Notes: generated by a model not told the origin, from the sequence alone. A DNA stretch of 64,000 bases from Arthrinium phaeospermum (GCA_006503535.1 QYRS01000006.1:992001-1056000), one strand, 5' to 3'. Shown: positions 1-14,832, numbered from the stretch's first letter. Numbers and translations are program-made.

Positions 1-330
1 TCGTTTTATTTTAACCCGTAATTTAAAAAAAAATTAAATAAAATTTTTAATCGAATTTATATTAATATATATAAACACTTATTTAAATTTTAAAAATAAA
101 TATATTTTATTAAAATTATTATTATTTAACGGTTATTTTAATTATAAAAATATATTAATAATAATTAATAAAAAGTTTTTTTTTATATTAAAAATTATTT
201 AAAAATCGATTTTTATTTTTAACCTTTATATATTTTTTTTAATTTTTTTATTCGTTATTATATATTTTTATAAAATTTTTAAACGACGAAATCGAAAATA
301 TCGCCTTTTTTTAAATCGCCCCCGGCGAAA
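1..330 (+). repeat. Left arm of long inverted repeat
   Basis: The sequence from the window start to about 330 matches the reverse complement of 14508-14832 almost base for base, with small indels. Shared landmarks in order are the stretch TTTTATTTTAACCCGTAATTT, the word TTTAACGGTTATTTTAATTA and, at the inner end, AAATCGCC..CGGCGAAA. Many of the differences are C/T or G/A, as expected for RIP acting separately on two copies. Similarity stops just inside position 330. The outer limit is unknown because the window begins here. Confidence 0.8.
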
Positions 331-3300
331 ACGAATTTATATTACCTTTAAAAAAAATTTATAATATTTATATTTTTTATAACGTAAAACGTAATAATAT
401 ATTAAGTAATTATTAAATATTAATTTTTAATAAATATATTACTTTAAATAAAATTTTTAAATTAATTAAACGCGTTAGGAAATTAATTAATTTTTAATAC
501 ATTTTAATTAATTATATTTTTTATTATATAATAAATAATAATATAAATTAAAATAATAAGATTTTATTTTAAATTATTAATTTTCTTATTTAATTAATTT
601 ATATAAAATTTTAATAAATAATAACGACTCGTTTCGTAATTTTATAATAGAATACGCACTTAACTTTAATATTTTTTAACGCTATTATTTAAATCGTTAT
701 ATTTACGCCGATTTTTAAGCCGTTTATTATTATTTAAAGCCTTAATAATAATTTATTAAATAGGTTACGAACTATAGATATTTTTAAAGCGCGCGTCGAC
801 TTATTTCTTTAATGTAAAAATAATTAGCTACTTTAAAAAGTAATTTAAAAATTATAAAATAACGGTATAATTAAAAACTTTATTATTTAAAAGCAAAAAA
901 TATAAAAATTACGATATAAAATTAATTTATATTATATAAAGTTATATAACGAGGAGTTATAATAAATTCGCGTAGAGTAGATTAATTAATAAATATATAA
1001 TATTAAATAATAAATTTAAAATAATAATATTAACGATTTAATTTTTTTAAAAAATTATTCGTTAATATACCCTATTTAAAGTAAAATTTTTAATACTTTT
1101 TAAAAAACAATAGTTATTAATATTATAAAATAAATAAAACGTTATATAATTATTATTAAAACTATTATTAAATATTATTTTATATAAAACTATAATAACT
1201 TCGTTAATTAAATCGAAATACCTATTAAATTACTTTTAAAATTTTAGTTATTTATAAATAAAAAGCGTATTAAAAAGTTATAGAATTTTATTATTATTAA
1301 AAAAAAAGGCGAGAAGTTAATAAAATATTTATTTATATTAATAAGGTTATAATTACACCTTTAAATAATTTATAATATTCCGACTTTTATTATTATTATA
1401 TTAGCTCGTTTATTATTAGGCGATACTTTAATAAAAGGTATTTAAAGATAATTATAAACTTTAATATTAAAATTAAGTATCTTATATACTTTAATTTTTA
1501 ATTAAAAAATAAAAAGTATTTTTAAAATTATATATTAAATATATAAAATAAAATTAAAGTATAACCTTAAGGATAAAATTTTATTTTAAATATAAAAAAA
1601 ATAACGGATTTTGGTTAATTAATTACTATAAGAAATAATTACGTAACTTAGGCGAGGGTTTATTTAATATTATTATTATATATTTAGTATAAATATTTAA
1701 AACTTTTTTATTTTAAAAAACGGTTTTAAATTAGTACTTTAATAAAATTATTATACTTTTAAATTCGTGTATATATATTTTATATACTTAAATAATCGTT
1801 ATTACGATAATAATAATAAGGAATAATATATAATTATAAGATAATTTTATACTTTAAAACTTAATATTATTATTATAATTTATAACTTATATATTAAGTA
1901 TATTAATATTTAATATATTATTTAAATATTAAATTAAATCGTTTTATTATTATAATTTTAAAATAAATTTATATTTTAAAAAGATTCGTATCTTAAAATA
2001 GATTTATATTTAAAAGTAAACTTATTTAATTAGTAATATAAAATATATTATAACCTTTTAAATATTTATCGCTTTATTTATTTCGAATTTATATTATTTA
2101 ATTAATTAATAAATTTATTATTATCTTTAAATATTAATATTAATAAACTTCTTAATAAATATATAATTAATATAAAAGATGGCGGGGTAGGCTACGTTAT
2201 TAAATTAATTATTAATTAAGGCTATAACCCTTTATCGTTATAAATAGTACTGGTTTTAATATTATTACTAGTTTAAATACCTTATTCCCTTTTATTAATT
2301 TATAATTTTATTAAAGTATCCCGTATTTTAATTAATTATTTTTTAATATTATCTTAATTATTTTAAATTATCCGTTAATTTTCTAAGAAATTTTTATATA
2401 ATTTAATAAAATTAATAAAAGCGAGGGGTTATTAATAATATTATATAGTTTTATATTTTAAAGGAAATATAATAAGTAAAGAAATTTAAATATATATTAT
2501 TAGTAATAAATATAATAATTTTAATATAGTTAAAAGGATTTAATATATTAAAACCGAATAACTTAAAGGCTTTATTTTATTTAAAGAAGAGCGCCGTATT
2601 ATTATAAACGTTTTATAGCTTTATATATTTATATCTTTTTCCGGCTTTTTATATTCGCCGGCGGTATAAAGTAATATTAATATATTAATATTATTTTTAA
2701 ATAAAAAGAAATTATAAATTATTTTATAATTAAAGTTATATATATAATTTATAACTTTAAATTTTATTAATAAATTATTTAATAGATATTAATAGTTATT
2801 TATTTTATAAAGTTAAACTAGGGTAATAATAAGTTATTATTAAAACCTTAATTTTTAAGTAAACTTATAAAGGCTTTATTATATACTTATTAAGATTTAA
2901 TATTAATAAATTTTATTTAAAAGCTTTCTTTAAACTAAAGTCGTTTACTACTTTATAATTATACTTTAAGTTTATAATCGCGTTTAAGTATATTTTAAAT
3001 AATGGTATTATATTAAACATAGTTATTATTTTATTAATAATGTATTAAATTTAAAAATTAAAGTCTTTAAAATCGTTTTTTATAAAAGTTAATAAAATTA
3101 AGCATTATTTAATAAGCTATTTTTATAAATAAGCTAAATTAATAAAAGGCTTTAATATTTTATTAATAAATATATTATTTTTTAAATAATTTACTTTAAA
3201 CTTAATATTAATTAAAGATATTATTTTTATAATTATCGTTATAAACGACTCGCTCCCTTTCTTTTTTATTTTAAATTGAAATAAATTCTTTTTAATAAAA

Positions 3301-6194
3301 AAACGCGGCTAATTAATATTATTATCGACCGGAATTAACGGCTCTAACTTCTTTAAAAAGTATATTTAATAATTTTATAAAGTTTATATCGATTTTAATA
3401 ATTTTTTATTATTACTATTTTCCTTATTTCGTTTAAAATAATATAGCTAACTATATTTTAAAATTTATATCGGCTTTAATAATCCTTTCTTATTATAATA
3501 TTCTTTAAATTTTATATAAAAAAAATACGCTTATATAAATATTAGGTTTTTAATATTATTACTATTATTAATAAATCGTCTTTAATTTTTATAAACTATA
3601 AGTCGTTATTTATATTATTTATTAAAAATCCTAAGAATTTTAAAACTTTAAGCTTTTTAATTGCTATTAATTTAAAATAGGTTTAAATAAAGGTAAATAT
3701 ATACCTTAATAATAAGCTATTCTCTTTATTATTTTTATTTAAATAGGCCCTTTTAAATACCTACTTTTAATTATTAGCGCTAATATTATTATTAATTCTA
3801 TTACTTTTATTAATTTTATTAATTAAGCGCTTTCGTGTTAATAATATAAGGTTTTTAAAAAACTATAAAAATACCGATATAATAATAACGCTTATAATAA
3901 TAAAATAAATTAAGTAAGTTTTAAAAGCGAAAAAGTATAAATATTAAAATAAATAAGGTTATAAAAAGCAACTATTTAAACGGTAATATAAATAAATAAT
4001 TAATAAATAAGTTATAATAAATATTAAATAGCTTATATTTAAATTTAAGGTATAACTACTTTATTATATAAACTTATTAAATAGCTTAAAATTTTAACCT
4101 AATTAAGTTTAATTACCCTAATAAATTTTAAACCTACCTTCGCGTTTTTATAATTACTTATATAACTAATATAACTAGTATTTAAAATCCTATAACTTTT
4201 ATATATTTTTTAATTTTTAATTCATTATATATTAATATCTTTTACTTAATATTTTACTATTCGTTATATTTTATTTTATATTATCCTTAATCTTACGATA
4301 TAAATAAACAGTTATATCTTCTTTATTAATATATTTAAAGTCGAATTTTAAGTAATAAGCGTTAAATAAATTTATAAAACTTTAATTTACAGTTATTTAT
4401 TTATCCTTATTAAATTATAACGCTATTACTTCTTTTTATATTTCTTTTATATCGTTTATTATAGTTTTTATTTTTAAAAAAAGCTTTAACGATAGAGTTT
4501 TAATCGAAAATAAAGAGACTATTATTTAAAATAAAGAAACTAGCTAATTACTATTATTTTAAACCTCGGTTTTAACTTAATAATTTAATATTAACGTTAA
4601 TAATAAACGTAATCGTATTTATAATAATGAAATTAACCGAATAATTAAAGCGATTTATACTTAGCTTAAAATTAAATATATAAACTTTATAAAAGGAATT
4701 AATTTAATATTTTATTTTAAAAGTTAATAAACTTATCGTTAGTTATTTAATACCTTTTATATAAAAAAATTAATAACGCGTTTTAAATTAATAAAACGTT
4801 TTAAAAATAAAGTATAAAATAATTAAAGTATTATTATAAATAATTTTATATTATAAATTATATTTAATATTATTTAATACTAAATTATTAGCTTATTTAT
4901 ATCGGCTATTAAATAAGAATTCGATTAAATTACTAACGCTAACCCGTTTTTATAGTCATTTTATAAAAAACTTTTTCGAAATTTTTACGCCGTAATAAAA
5001 AACGATCCGATTAACCCGAAATTTTTAAAAAATTTTAATAATTAGTTATATTATAAAAATAAATAATATACTTTTTTAATATTTATTATTAAGGTCGCTT
5101 ATAACCTTTTTAATATATTATTCGTAAATAATATAATAAGTATTTTAAATATAAAGGCTTTATAAAATATATTAGCTTTAAGCTTATTATTAACATTTAA
5201 TATATATTTAAATATACGCTATTTAATTAATTTTTATTATCTTAATAATATAATTTTAATAATTATTAACTTAAGTAAAGTTAATAGTTTAAAGTTTTAA
5301 GATTTATTAATTAAAGAGCCGCTGTTTTTAAATTTATTATTTAGCTATTCGTTATTTAAATTTTTAATATCTAATTATTTAATAATTAAAAATTTATTAA
5401 TTAAAATAAATAATAAGTTTAATCTTAATATAAATTATATCTTTAATTAGGTTTAATTTCGAAATAATTATAATAACGCTATATTAAATATTATTTAAAT
5501 TTTTTTAAGTAATTTATACCGCTTTTTTTATAATATACCCTTTTAATAAAATTTTATATAAAAATTATTTATATTAATTTTTTATAACTTTTTAAAATAT
5601 TATAAGTCGTTAAGTATAAATAATAGGTATTAAAAACTATTAAAAGCCTTTTATCGATATAAATTATATATATAAAAAGGTTAAATATAAATAATAAAAT
5701 ATAAAGCTTTTATAAAATTAAATATAAGCGCCCGGCCGCCGCGAGTAATAGGGATAATAATAAACCGCCTTTTTAATGAATTAAATCGTTATAATTATTA
5801 ATTAATAAAAAGAAGTATAATTTATTAATAATATATATATAATAAATATTATATAATAAACGTATTATTTTATTTCCTTATTTATATCTTTTTAAAGCGA
5901 TATAATAAAAACTTATTTTATAATATATAAAAAAGCTTTAATTAATAAATAACTTTTTTTAGCTAATATATAAATAATTATTATTTAAGATAAAGTTTAT
6001 TTTCCGTTTCTTTTATTTTATAAGCTTCGTTTTATTTTTACCCTTTTAATCCTACTTAACGCGGCAATTAGTTAAAAATAATATATATAAAGTTTATAAT
6101 ATTATAATACGATATATAAATTAATTAAGAATATATATTTAAATATTTAAACCTTTAAATATATAAGTAAAAAAATTTAATTTCTTAAATATAT

Positions 6195-6300
6195 ATAGAA
6201 TAGTAGGGGCCTAAACGTAATTAGCCACCCCTTAAGCTAAGTATTTTAGCGTGGGGGCCGGAGGACCTACCTATTTAGGAAATCGAAATTTAATAAAAAG
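6195..6300. other. GC-preserved island in RIP block
   Basis: About 100 bp including AGGGGCC, CCACCCC and GTGGGGGCCGGAGGACC is roughly half GC, while both flanks are almost pure AT. It contains very few CpA/TpG targets, so escape from RIP by base composition may explain it. It could be the end of a retroelement (purine-rich tract plus LTR edge), but no matching second copy was seen in the window, so the family is not assigned. Confidence 0.45.
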
Positions 6301-6474
6301 ATAGACCGTTATAAAACAAATTATTTCTTAATAATAAAGGTAATTATAAAATAACGTTTATATATTTATAAAATAATTTTTCAATTATTTATATATATAA
6401 AAATATAATAATTATAATTATTAAATTTAAAAGGTTTATTATTTATTATAAATTAAATAAAAAAAATATCGTTA

Positions 6475-6558
6475 AAAGGCTTTATCGAAGGCTCTTTAAG
6501 CGGTTCTTTTAAAAGCTCTTTAAACGGCTCTTTCGACAGCTTTTTCGAAGGTTTTTAA
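6475..6558. repeat. 12-bp tandem repeat, 7 units
   Basis: There are seven consecutive 12-bp units starting at 6475, 6487, 6499, 6511, 6523, 6535 and 6547. Each resembles GAAGGCTCTTTA, and GGCTCTTTA-like cores recur in exact register. Because 12 is a multiple of 3, the array reads as a four-residue repeat on either strand. On the plus strand it is of the type E-G-S-L / N-G-S-F and ends in a TAA. On the minus strand it is of the type E-R-A-V / R-A-F, broken by TAA codons that RIP could have made from CAA. It is probably a decayed low-complexity coding repeat inside an old element. Confidence 0.8.
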
Positions 6559-7249
6559 GGCGGCGGCTTATTTTTTATCGCTTTTTTAATAAAGCATTTT
6601 AAAAAATTCATTTAAAATATAAATATAGCGGCGATTTTAATTTATTAATATTTTTAAATCGTTCGAATATTTATAAACGATTATAATATTATTTAATTAA
6701 AATTAAACGAAATTTAAACTTTTTTTTAAAATATTTTATATTTTAAATAAATTAATAATATATATATCGTTTAACGGTTATTATAATTATATAATAATAA
6801 ATTAATTATTTATATTTATTATAAATAATTCTAAAAGCCGATTTTATTTATTTAAAATTAAAAAATAATAATCATTATAATATATTTTAAATTTTAATAT
6901 TATAAAAATATAACTTTTTTAAACCATAAAAGGCGATAATATAATATGTTTTTATAAAATATATTCTTTTATTTATTAATTTATTATTAATTCGTAATTT
7001 ATTTTATTAATATACGTTATATAATTATTATTATAAATAAATATTAATAATAATAAATTATAATAAATTCTATAATAAATACTTCTTTAATAATTTAAAA
7101 AACTTAAGCTTAAATAATATTTATAAAAGCGGTCTAACTTTATTAATAATAACTTTCGTAACGGTTAATATTGTTTAAACCTTTTTTTATATAATTAATT
7201 TTAAAATAATACCCGCGGCTTATTTTTAAATAGGTTTAAAAATAATTAA

Positions 7250-7510
7250 TACCATAGGTAACGTCGTCGGTTTAATATCCGGCTTTAAAGTACGTTATTA
7301 AATAAACTTTAAAAAAATCTCTAAAGTAAGTAATACCGTTAATAATACCGGTTTAATAGCCGGCTTTAAAAAAATTACCGGGTAAATTCTAAAGTAATTT
7401 TTAAAATAAATAGTATTATTAACGGCGCCGGCGGTTTAATAACCAGCTTTAAAATAAATTATTAAGTAAGCTTTAAAATAATTACCGCTATTAATAAATA
7501 TATTATAATA
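7250..7510. repeat. Tandem repeat, ~81-83 bp period, about 3 units
   Basis: The core CGGTTTAATANCCGGCTTTAAA recurs at 7268, 7349 and 7432, a spacing of 81 and 83 bp. Intervening sequence such as AAATTACCGGG and TCTAAAGTAA is also partly shared. A weaker relative may lie near 7205-7240. The surrounding DNA is heavily RIP-mutated, so the array survives mainly through its CpG-rich, CpA-free core. Its function is unknown. Confidence 0.7.
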
Positions 7511-10500
7511 TAAATAATAATAATAATAATAATTATTTTAATAATTAATAATAAACTTTAAAGCTTAAATATTACTTATATATATATACGCACTTTTAAA
7601 TAATAATAATAATTATAATTAATATTTTTATAGTTTTTTTAATTAATTAATCGGCTTTTATATTATTAGAAACGTTTATATAATTAAAATTTAATAAATA
7701 TTAATTTATATATTCTTTTTATCATTTTTTTATAATTATTAAAATTATTTTAAAATTTATATTAAAACTTATTAATTAAATTAATATTAAAATTATATAA
7801 AAAAACGATAATAATTTAATTATCGATAAAAATATTAATATATTTAAATTATTTAATATAAAATTAAAGGTAATTATTAAAAATATATAAATCTTTTTTA
7901 ATTTAATTAAATATATTAAAATTATATAAGTATATATATATCGTTTTTAATTATATTAATCGAATTATTTAAAATATTAATAAATAAATTATTACTTTTA
8001 TATTATTATTATATTTATTATTATATAAAAAATTAATAATTTAATTTTAAATTCCTTTATAATATAATAAAAATTTTTTAATTTTTTCTCTTTTTTTATT
8101 ATCGTAATAACGTAATTTTATTATAATTTAATAATAAATAAATAAATAATTTCGATCGATAATTATATTTTATAATAAAATTCGTAATATTTAATAAAGC
8201 GAGTAAAAGAGGATCGTTAATAAGTTTTATGAATTATATTAAAAAAGAAAATATTATATTTTATTAAAAGGTTTAAATATAATTAAAAATAGGTTATATA
8301 ATTCGTTAAAAGAAATTATTATTTAATTAATATATATATTTTTACGGTTATTATTAATTTTATAATAATTTTTAAATTATTAATAATTATTTATAATATT
8401 TTTTATTATGATTATTATAAATTAATATAAACTTTTTTAATAATAATTATTATATAATAATATTATAAAAGGCCCGGATCGAATTATACGTTAAAATATT
8501 ATAACTTTTTTATTAATTTAATTGATTAAAATTTAACTATTTAAATATATTTTTTTAATAAAATATCGTTAAAGTTTATAATAATCGATATATTAGTTTT
8601 AACAGCCGATATTATATTTTTATTAAATATATTTTTTATATTATTTTATTTTATTTAAAAATATAAATTTATATTTATTTAATATAAAAATATATTTATA
8701 ATTATTTAAATTATTACTTTATTAGAATATTATTTTTAATATTTTATAATTATTTATAACGTTTTAATTAATAATTAAAATATTTATATTATCGATTTAA
8801 ATTGTTATTAATATATAAAAGTTATTTTATAAATTACTTAATAATATATTTTATAACGTATTTTATAACGTATTATTATTAATATTAATATTAATAATAA
8901 GGGTTATTTTTAAAACTTTTATAATTACCGTATTAATTATATTTATTATAAAAATATTTTTTTTTTAAATATTATTAAAAAAGTCCGCGTTATAAAAAAA
9001 GTATAATAATAATAATAATAATAAATTTTAAAAAATTTTGTAATTTTAAATAATTTAATCGAATTTTTTTTTTAATAATTTAAATTTCGTATAATAATTT
9101 TTTAATTAATTTTAAATTTAAAATATAATAAATATTAAAAGATTATAACAAATTAAATAATTAATAAGTTTAATATAATTAATATTATTAAACGCTTTAA
9201 AAGCGTTTAATATTAATAATATAATTATTAAATACTTTTTATTATTAATAAAATTATGAATTTTATAAATATATTTTAATAAAATATAAATAATATATTT
9301 AATAATCTCGTTTTATAAATTTTTATATAATTTTATAATAAAAAATAAAAAGTTTTAATATAATAATTTATTCCTTTCGTAATAACGGATTTTAAAGCTT
9401 TATTAAAGGTTTTTAAAAAAGCAATAGACTTAAAAAATTTAACTTTATTATAATCGTTTTTATTTAATTTCTTTAAAATTATAATAAAAGAATTTTTAAA
9501 AAAATAAAAACTTTTAAAAAAATAATAATTAAATAAAAATATAATATTAATATTAAAATATTTATCGAGATTTAAAAAATATAATTAAAGATTTTAAAAA
9601 GTTTTAAAATTTTATATAATTTAAAACGAAAAATAATTTAAATTATTTTATTTTTAATAAATAACGGGTAATTAATAAAGGGGTTAAATTTTAATTTAAG
9701 GCTTAATTTTATAATATTTAATATATTTAAAGGTTTTTAAAAAATATTATTCAATACTTTAATTTTTTTTTAAACGTAATAATTTTTTTAATAATAAATA
9801 TAACGTTTTAATTAATTATACCTTAATTTTTCGCTTTTATTATTTTAATTAAAGTTTAAAAATTTTTAAACTTTTTAATATAAACCTTTATTATTATTTT
9901 TTATTAAAACTTAATAAATAATTTTTTTATCGTAACGGCTTTTTTATTATAAGTTTTTTAATATAATTCCTAATTAATCGATATTTTATTTTATTATTAT
10001 TTTTTTAAAAATTAATTCGTTTTTTAATATTTAATTTTATATTTTATTAAAAAACTTAATTAATAAGAAATAATAAAGTTTATAATAAATATTATATTTT
10101 TATTATAATTTAAAAAAATTTTATAATTAAATATATTATAATAAATATTTATTCGTTAATAAACCGGCTAGAAATTAGAAGTATTTAAAAAAAAAACCGA
10201 AATTTATTTATTAATATATTTTATTATAGCTTTTAAAAAAGTTTAAAAACTATTTATATTATTTATAATTATAAAATTATATAAATAAATTAATAATTTA
10301 AATATTAATTTAATTTTTTTACGATTTTATATTTTATAAATCGATTAATAATTACTATAATATAAATAAATAAATCGATAAAAAAATAGAAATATAGTCT
10401 TTTTAAATATAAAATTTTTTCGATAATATAATTTTTAAAATTTTAGTTTTTAAAAAAGTTTTAAAATATAAAAAGTTAATTCGTTTTATATTTTTATTAT

Positions 10501-13500
10501 TTAAATTTTCGACCGTTTATTCGAAAAAGTTTATATTAAAATTTTTTATAATAATTTATTTAATTTTAAAATATATTATAAAGTAATTTATTTTAAAATA
10601 TATTTTAATTATAATAAATAATAATAAGCTTTTTAAAAATATAAATAATCGATTAATTTTTTAAAAATATATTATAAATATTATATATATAAAAGATATA
10701 AATAATAAAGGTTAAATTATTAAATATAAAAATAATTATAATTAAATTATAATTATTATATTTATGATTAATTTAAAGTTTTTATATAATAATATCGTAA
10801 TTTAAAATAAGAAAGTTTTTAAAAAAAACGTTATTATAAAGTTTTTAAATTTTTATATATTATATTATAAAATTTATAACGTAAATATATTATTTATTAT
10901 ATTATAAAATATTAAATTTCATTTAATCGATATCGTTTTTTTTCGTTTTATATAATTTAATATATATTTTTATTTTTTATTTTATAAATTTTAATTTAAC
11001 GTTATAAATTATTATATTTAATTTATAAAATAAATATAACGATATTATTTTTTTATTTAATAAATATTTTTAAAAAATTATAAATTTATTTTATTATTTT
11101 TTAAAATATAATTATAATAATTATAAAAAAAGTTATAATAAAAAATTTATTATTTATATTTATATTAATTTAAGCGTAAGTTTTATAAATAAAGATTTTA
11201 ATTTTCCGTTTTTTAATTATTATAAATTTTAAAAGTTTAAAAAAGGTTTTATTAATATTAATAAGTATTATTAATATTAAAATTAATAATAATAATTTTT
11301 TTATTTTATTAAATTTTTTATAAAATTCGATTTTATAATTATAAATAAGGAATTTTAAATTTAATTTTAATTTTTTAATTATTTATTTAATTATTTCAAA
11401 GTATTATTAAAAAAGTTATCGATAAATATATTAATCTTAACGTTATTTTAAATAGAATTTATAATAAAAGTTTTATTTATAAAAAATCCAGTTTTAAAGC
11501 ATATTTTAAGGTATATTTTAAAGTAAATTATTAAATAAATTTTAAAGAAATAAAATCGATAATAATATTCGTTAACGTTATTAATAATAATAATAATAAC
11601 CCTTTAAAAATTGATATTAATAATATTAACGATTTTTTAAAAGTTAACGATAATAAGGGTAGTTTTTATATAAAAATTATTAAAATTATTAATAAAATAA
11701 AAACAGTTATATTAAAAGTAACGGTAATTATAATAATTATTAATAATATTTTAATAATTAATTAAAAAATAAATTTGTTTTTAAAATTTCGATAACTTTT
11801 TAACGCTTTTATTTTTAATAATTATATTTAAAGTTTTAATTATTATATTAATTTCGATAATTAATATATTTAAATACGTTATAAAAAAATAAACGAAATA
11901 TTTTTCTATATTATAAAAATTTAAATAAAAACTATATAAATTATATATAATATATATTAAATAATAATATAATTATATTTTTAATAACGGAAATATTATT
12001 TAATTCTATAAATTTAATAACCTTTTTTTTATTAATTAATTTATATAAATAATTTTATTATATTAAAATAAATCGATATTTAACATTTATAATTATATCA
12101 TTATTTTTAAAAATCGATTTAAATTAAAAGAAATTATAAAAATAATATAAATTATTATTTTATATAATAAAATAATTATTATAATTAAATTATTTATATT
12201 CTTTATTTATTAATTAATATATTTATTTAATAATTTCGTTTAAAAAATAAACGTAATATATATTTAAATATCCCTCGATTTAAAAAATATTATATTAAAA
12301 ATTTAAATATTACTATATAATTTTAAAAATACCGGCTTTTTTTTAAAACTATTAATTAAAGCGTTTATTATTTCGATATTTATTATATCGTTTATTATTC
12401 CAATAATTTTAAAAAATTCGATTTTAAAGGTTTTAATAATATATTAAATAATTTAATTAATATAATTAAAAAGGTTTTAATATCTTTTTTTATTATATTA
12501 AAAACTTATATTTTAATAATATTCCTATTTTTTAAAAAATTATAAAGTTTAATCGTAATTTCTCGTTTATTAAATATCGAAAAGTATTTTTAATAAATAA
12601 CTTCAATAATAAAAATTTAAATATAAATCTTTTTAATAATTAAAAAAGGTATCGTTTTTTTAATTATTATAGCCGTTTAAATATATCGATTTAATAAGTT
12701 ATTTTATAAACTATTTAATAAATTACCTAATAAATTATTTAATAAATTACTTAATAGAATACTTTATATTAAACTGCTTTTAAAAAAACGATTTAAAATT
12801 ATTATAAATATATTTTATAACGCTTTTATAAAGTTTATAATTTATTTTTTAATATTTTTAAATAATTAAAATTTTATATAAATAAATTTTTTAAATTTAA
12901 ACCTCGGTAACGCGTAAAAACTTTTTAATTAATAATTTAAAAAAAAAAAAATAAACGGTTTAATAGTACATTAATCGCGAAATTATTACCGTTTCGTTTT
13001 TATCGGGATTAAATAATTTATTATAAAGTATTAAACTTTTTAATAATTTTATATACATATATCGAAATATTATTTATAGTTTTATTAAAAATCGGTTATA
13101 ATTAAAATATTTTAATCGTTATAATATATTAAAACGAGGTTAAAAATTAACGATTTTATTATTATACGCCGCGTTAAAGCTGCGTTAAAATTTAAATTAA
13201 TTCGGAATATAACGATATATAAGTTAGCTTAATAACCGAATTTTTTAATTATAAAAAGCCCGTTTAAAAAAGTTATTTTAAAAATTTTATATTAACTTTT
13301 ATTATTATTTTTCTTTTTTTTTCCTTTAAAAAATATTAAAGCTTTTAAAAAATATAATAAAAAATAATTATTTAAAAATAAAGATTGTTTTAATTATAAG
13401 AGTTATAATAATACTTTTTAATAATAATAAAATATTAAATTTAAATATAATCCTTTAAACTTTAAAAATTTAATTAAATAATTTATAAAATGTTATTAAA

Positions 13501-14229
13501 AGCCTTTATTAAAAGTAATAATAATTAAATTAATAATATATATTCTTTAATAATAATAAAAAATAATAATAAAATTAATTTAAAGTTTAATTAAAAGTAA
13601 AGTTTTATATAAATTATAATTTTATATTAATTATTATAATATATTAAATTTAAAACTTATAGGTTTAATTTATATAATATTTTAAAAAGCTTTAATTTAT
13701 ATTTATTATAATAAATATTTATTAAATTTAAACTACCTTATTTTATTTTCTTTATTATTTTTTATTATTTTAAAAAATTTATATAAATTTTTTATATACC
13801 TTTATATTTTTATTTTTTAATAAACTTATAATTTATTATTTAATTTATTTAAATTATAAAAAGTTATAAATTTATAATTATTAAAACTTAATATTATAAT
13901 TAAAATTAATTAATATATAATATTTTAATTATTTATTAAATAATAGATATTATTAAAATAAATATAAAATATTATAATAAGTTTTTTTAAAACAGTAATA
14001 TATAAAACTTTATTAATATTTATAATAATAATTAAATATCGCTTTTTATAATATATATATATTTTTATAACGAATTATTTTTATTAAAAAATATTTTTTA
14101 AACGTTTATTATTATTAATAATTCTTTTATATAAACGCTTATTATTATTAATAAATATTTTAATAAATACTTTTAATATTAAAAAATATAAATTAATTAA
14201 ATAATATTATAATAATTAACCTTTAAAAC

Positions 14230-14400
14230 GTTATTATAAAATAACTAAATATTATAAATTTTAAAATAAAAAAAAGGTTTTTTTTTAGTTTATATAATAA
14301 ATATAAATTAGTTTTATATTTATTATAAATTAATTTTATAACTTTTTTTTTAAGATTTAATTATTTTATAATATTATTTCCCTCCTTTTTATATATAAAT
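14230..14400. repeat. Degenerate direct repeat, copy 1 (LTR-like)
   Basis: The segment around ATATTATAAATTTTAAAATAAA and, further on, TATTTCCCTCCTTTTTATATA resembles 30770-30940 in the same orientation, with indels. The layout of an AT-rich body followed by a pyrimidine run is reminiscent of a solo LTR. In such AT-rich DNA chance similarity is a real risk. Confidence 0.4.
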
Positions 14401-14507
14401 AAAATCGCTTATATAATATATATAATTATTATAAATATTATTAACGGTTTTAATTTAACCTTTATTTATTTATTTATATATATTTTAATTTATAAACTTT
14501 TTATATA

Positions 14508-14832
14508 TTTCGCCGAAGGCGATTTAAAAAAAAGCGATATTTTCGATTTTATCGTTTAAAAACTTTATAAAAAAAATACAATAACGAATAAAAAAATTTA
14601 AAAAAATATAGAAAAATTAAAAATAAAAATCAATTTTTAAATAATTTTTAATATAAAAAAAAACTTTTTATTAATTATTATTAATATATTTTATAATTAA
14701 AATAACCGTTAAATAATAATAATTTTAATAAAATATATTTATTTTTAAAATTTAAATAAATTTTTATATATATAAAACTCGATTAAAAATTTTATTTAAC
14801 CTTTTTTTAAATTACGGGTTAAAATAAAACAA
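14508..14832 (-). repeat. Right arm of long inverted repeat
   Basis: This is the reverse-complement partner of 1-330. The inner end is marked by CGCCGAAGGCG (14511-14521) and the outer end by ACGGGTTAAAATAAAAC (about 14814-14830). The two arms enclose about 14.2 kb. They may be terminal inverted repeats of one large dead element, or two opposed copies of a smaller repeat. Which of these is correct cannot be decided here because the left arm's outer flank is outside the window. Confidence 0.8.

Noticed and set aside
1..300. Telomere or chromosome end at the left edge
   Set aside because: No TTAGGG/CCCTAA repeats are present, and the sequence is part of an inverted repeat also found at 14.5 kb.
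1600..6300. Remains of a copia- or gypsy-type polyprotein
   Set aside because: No reverse transcriptase, integrase or protease motif can be read through the mutations, so no family is claimed.
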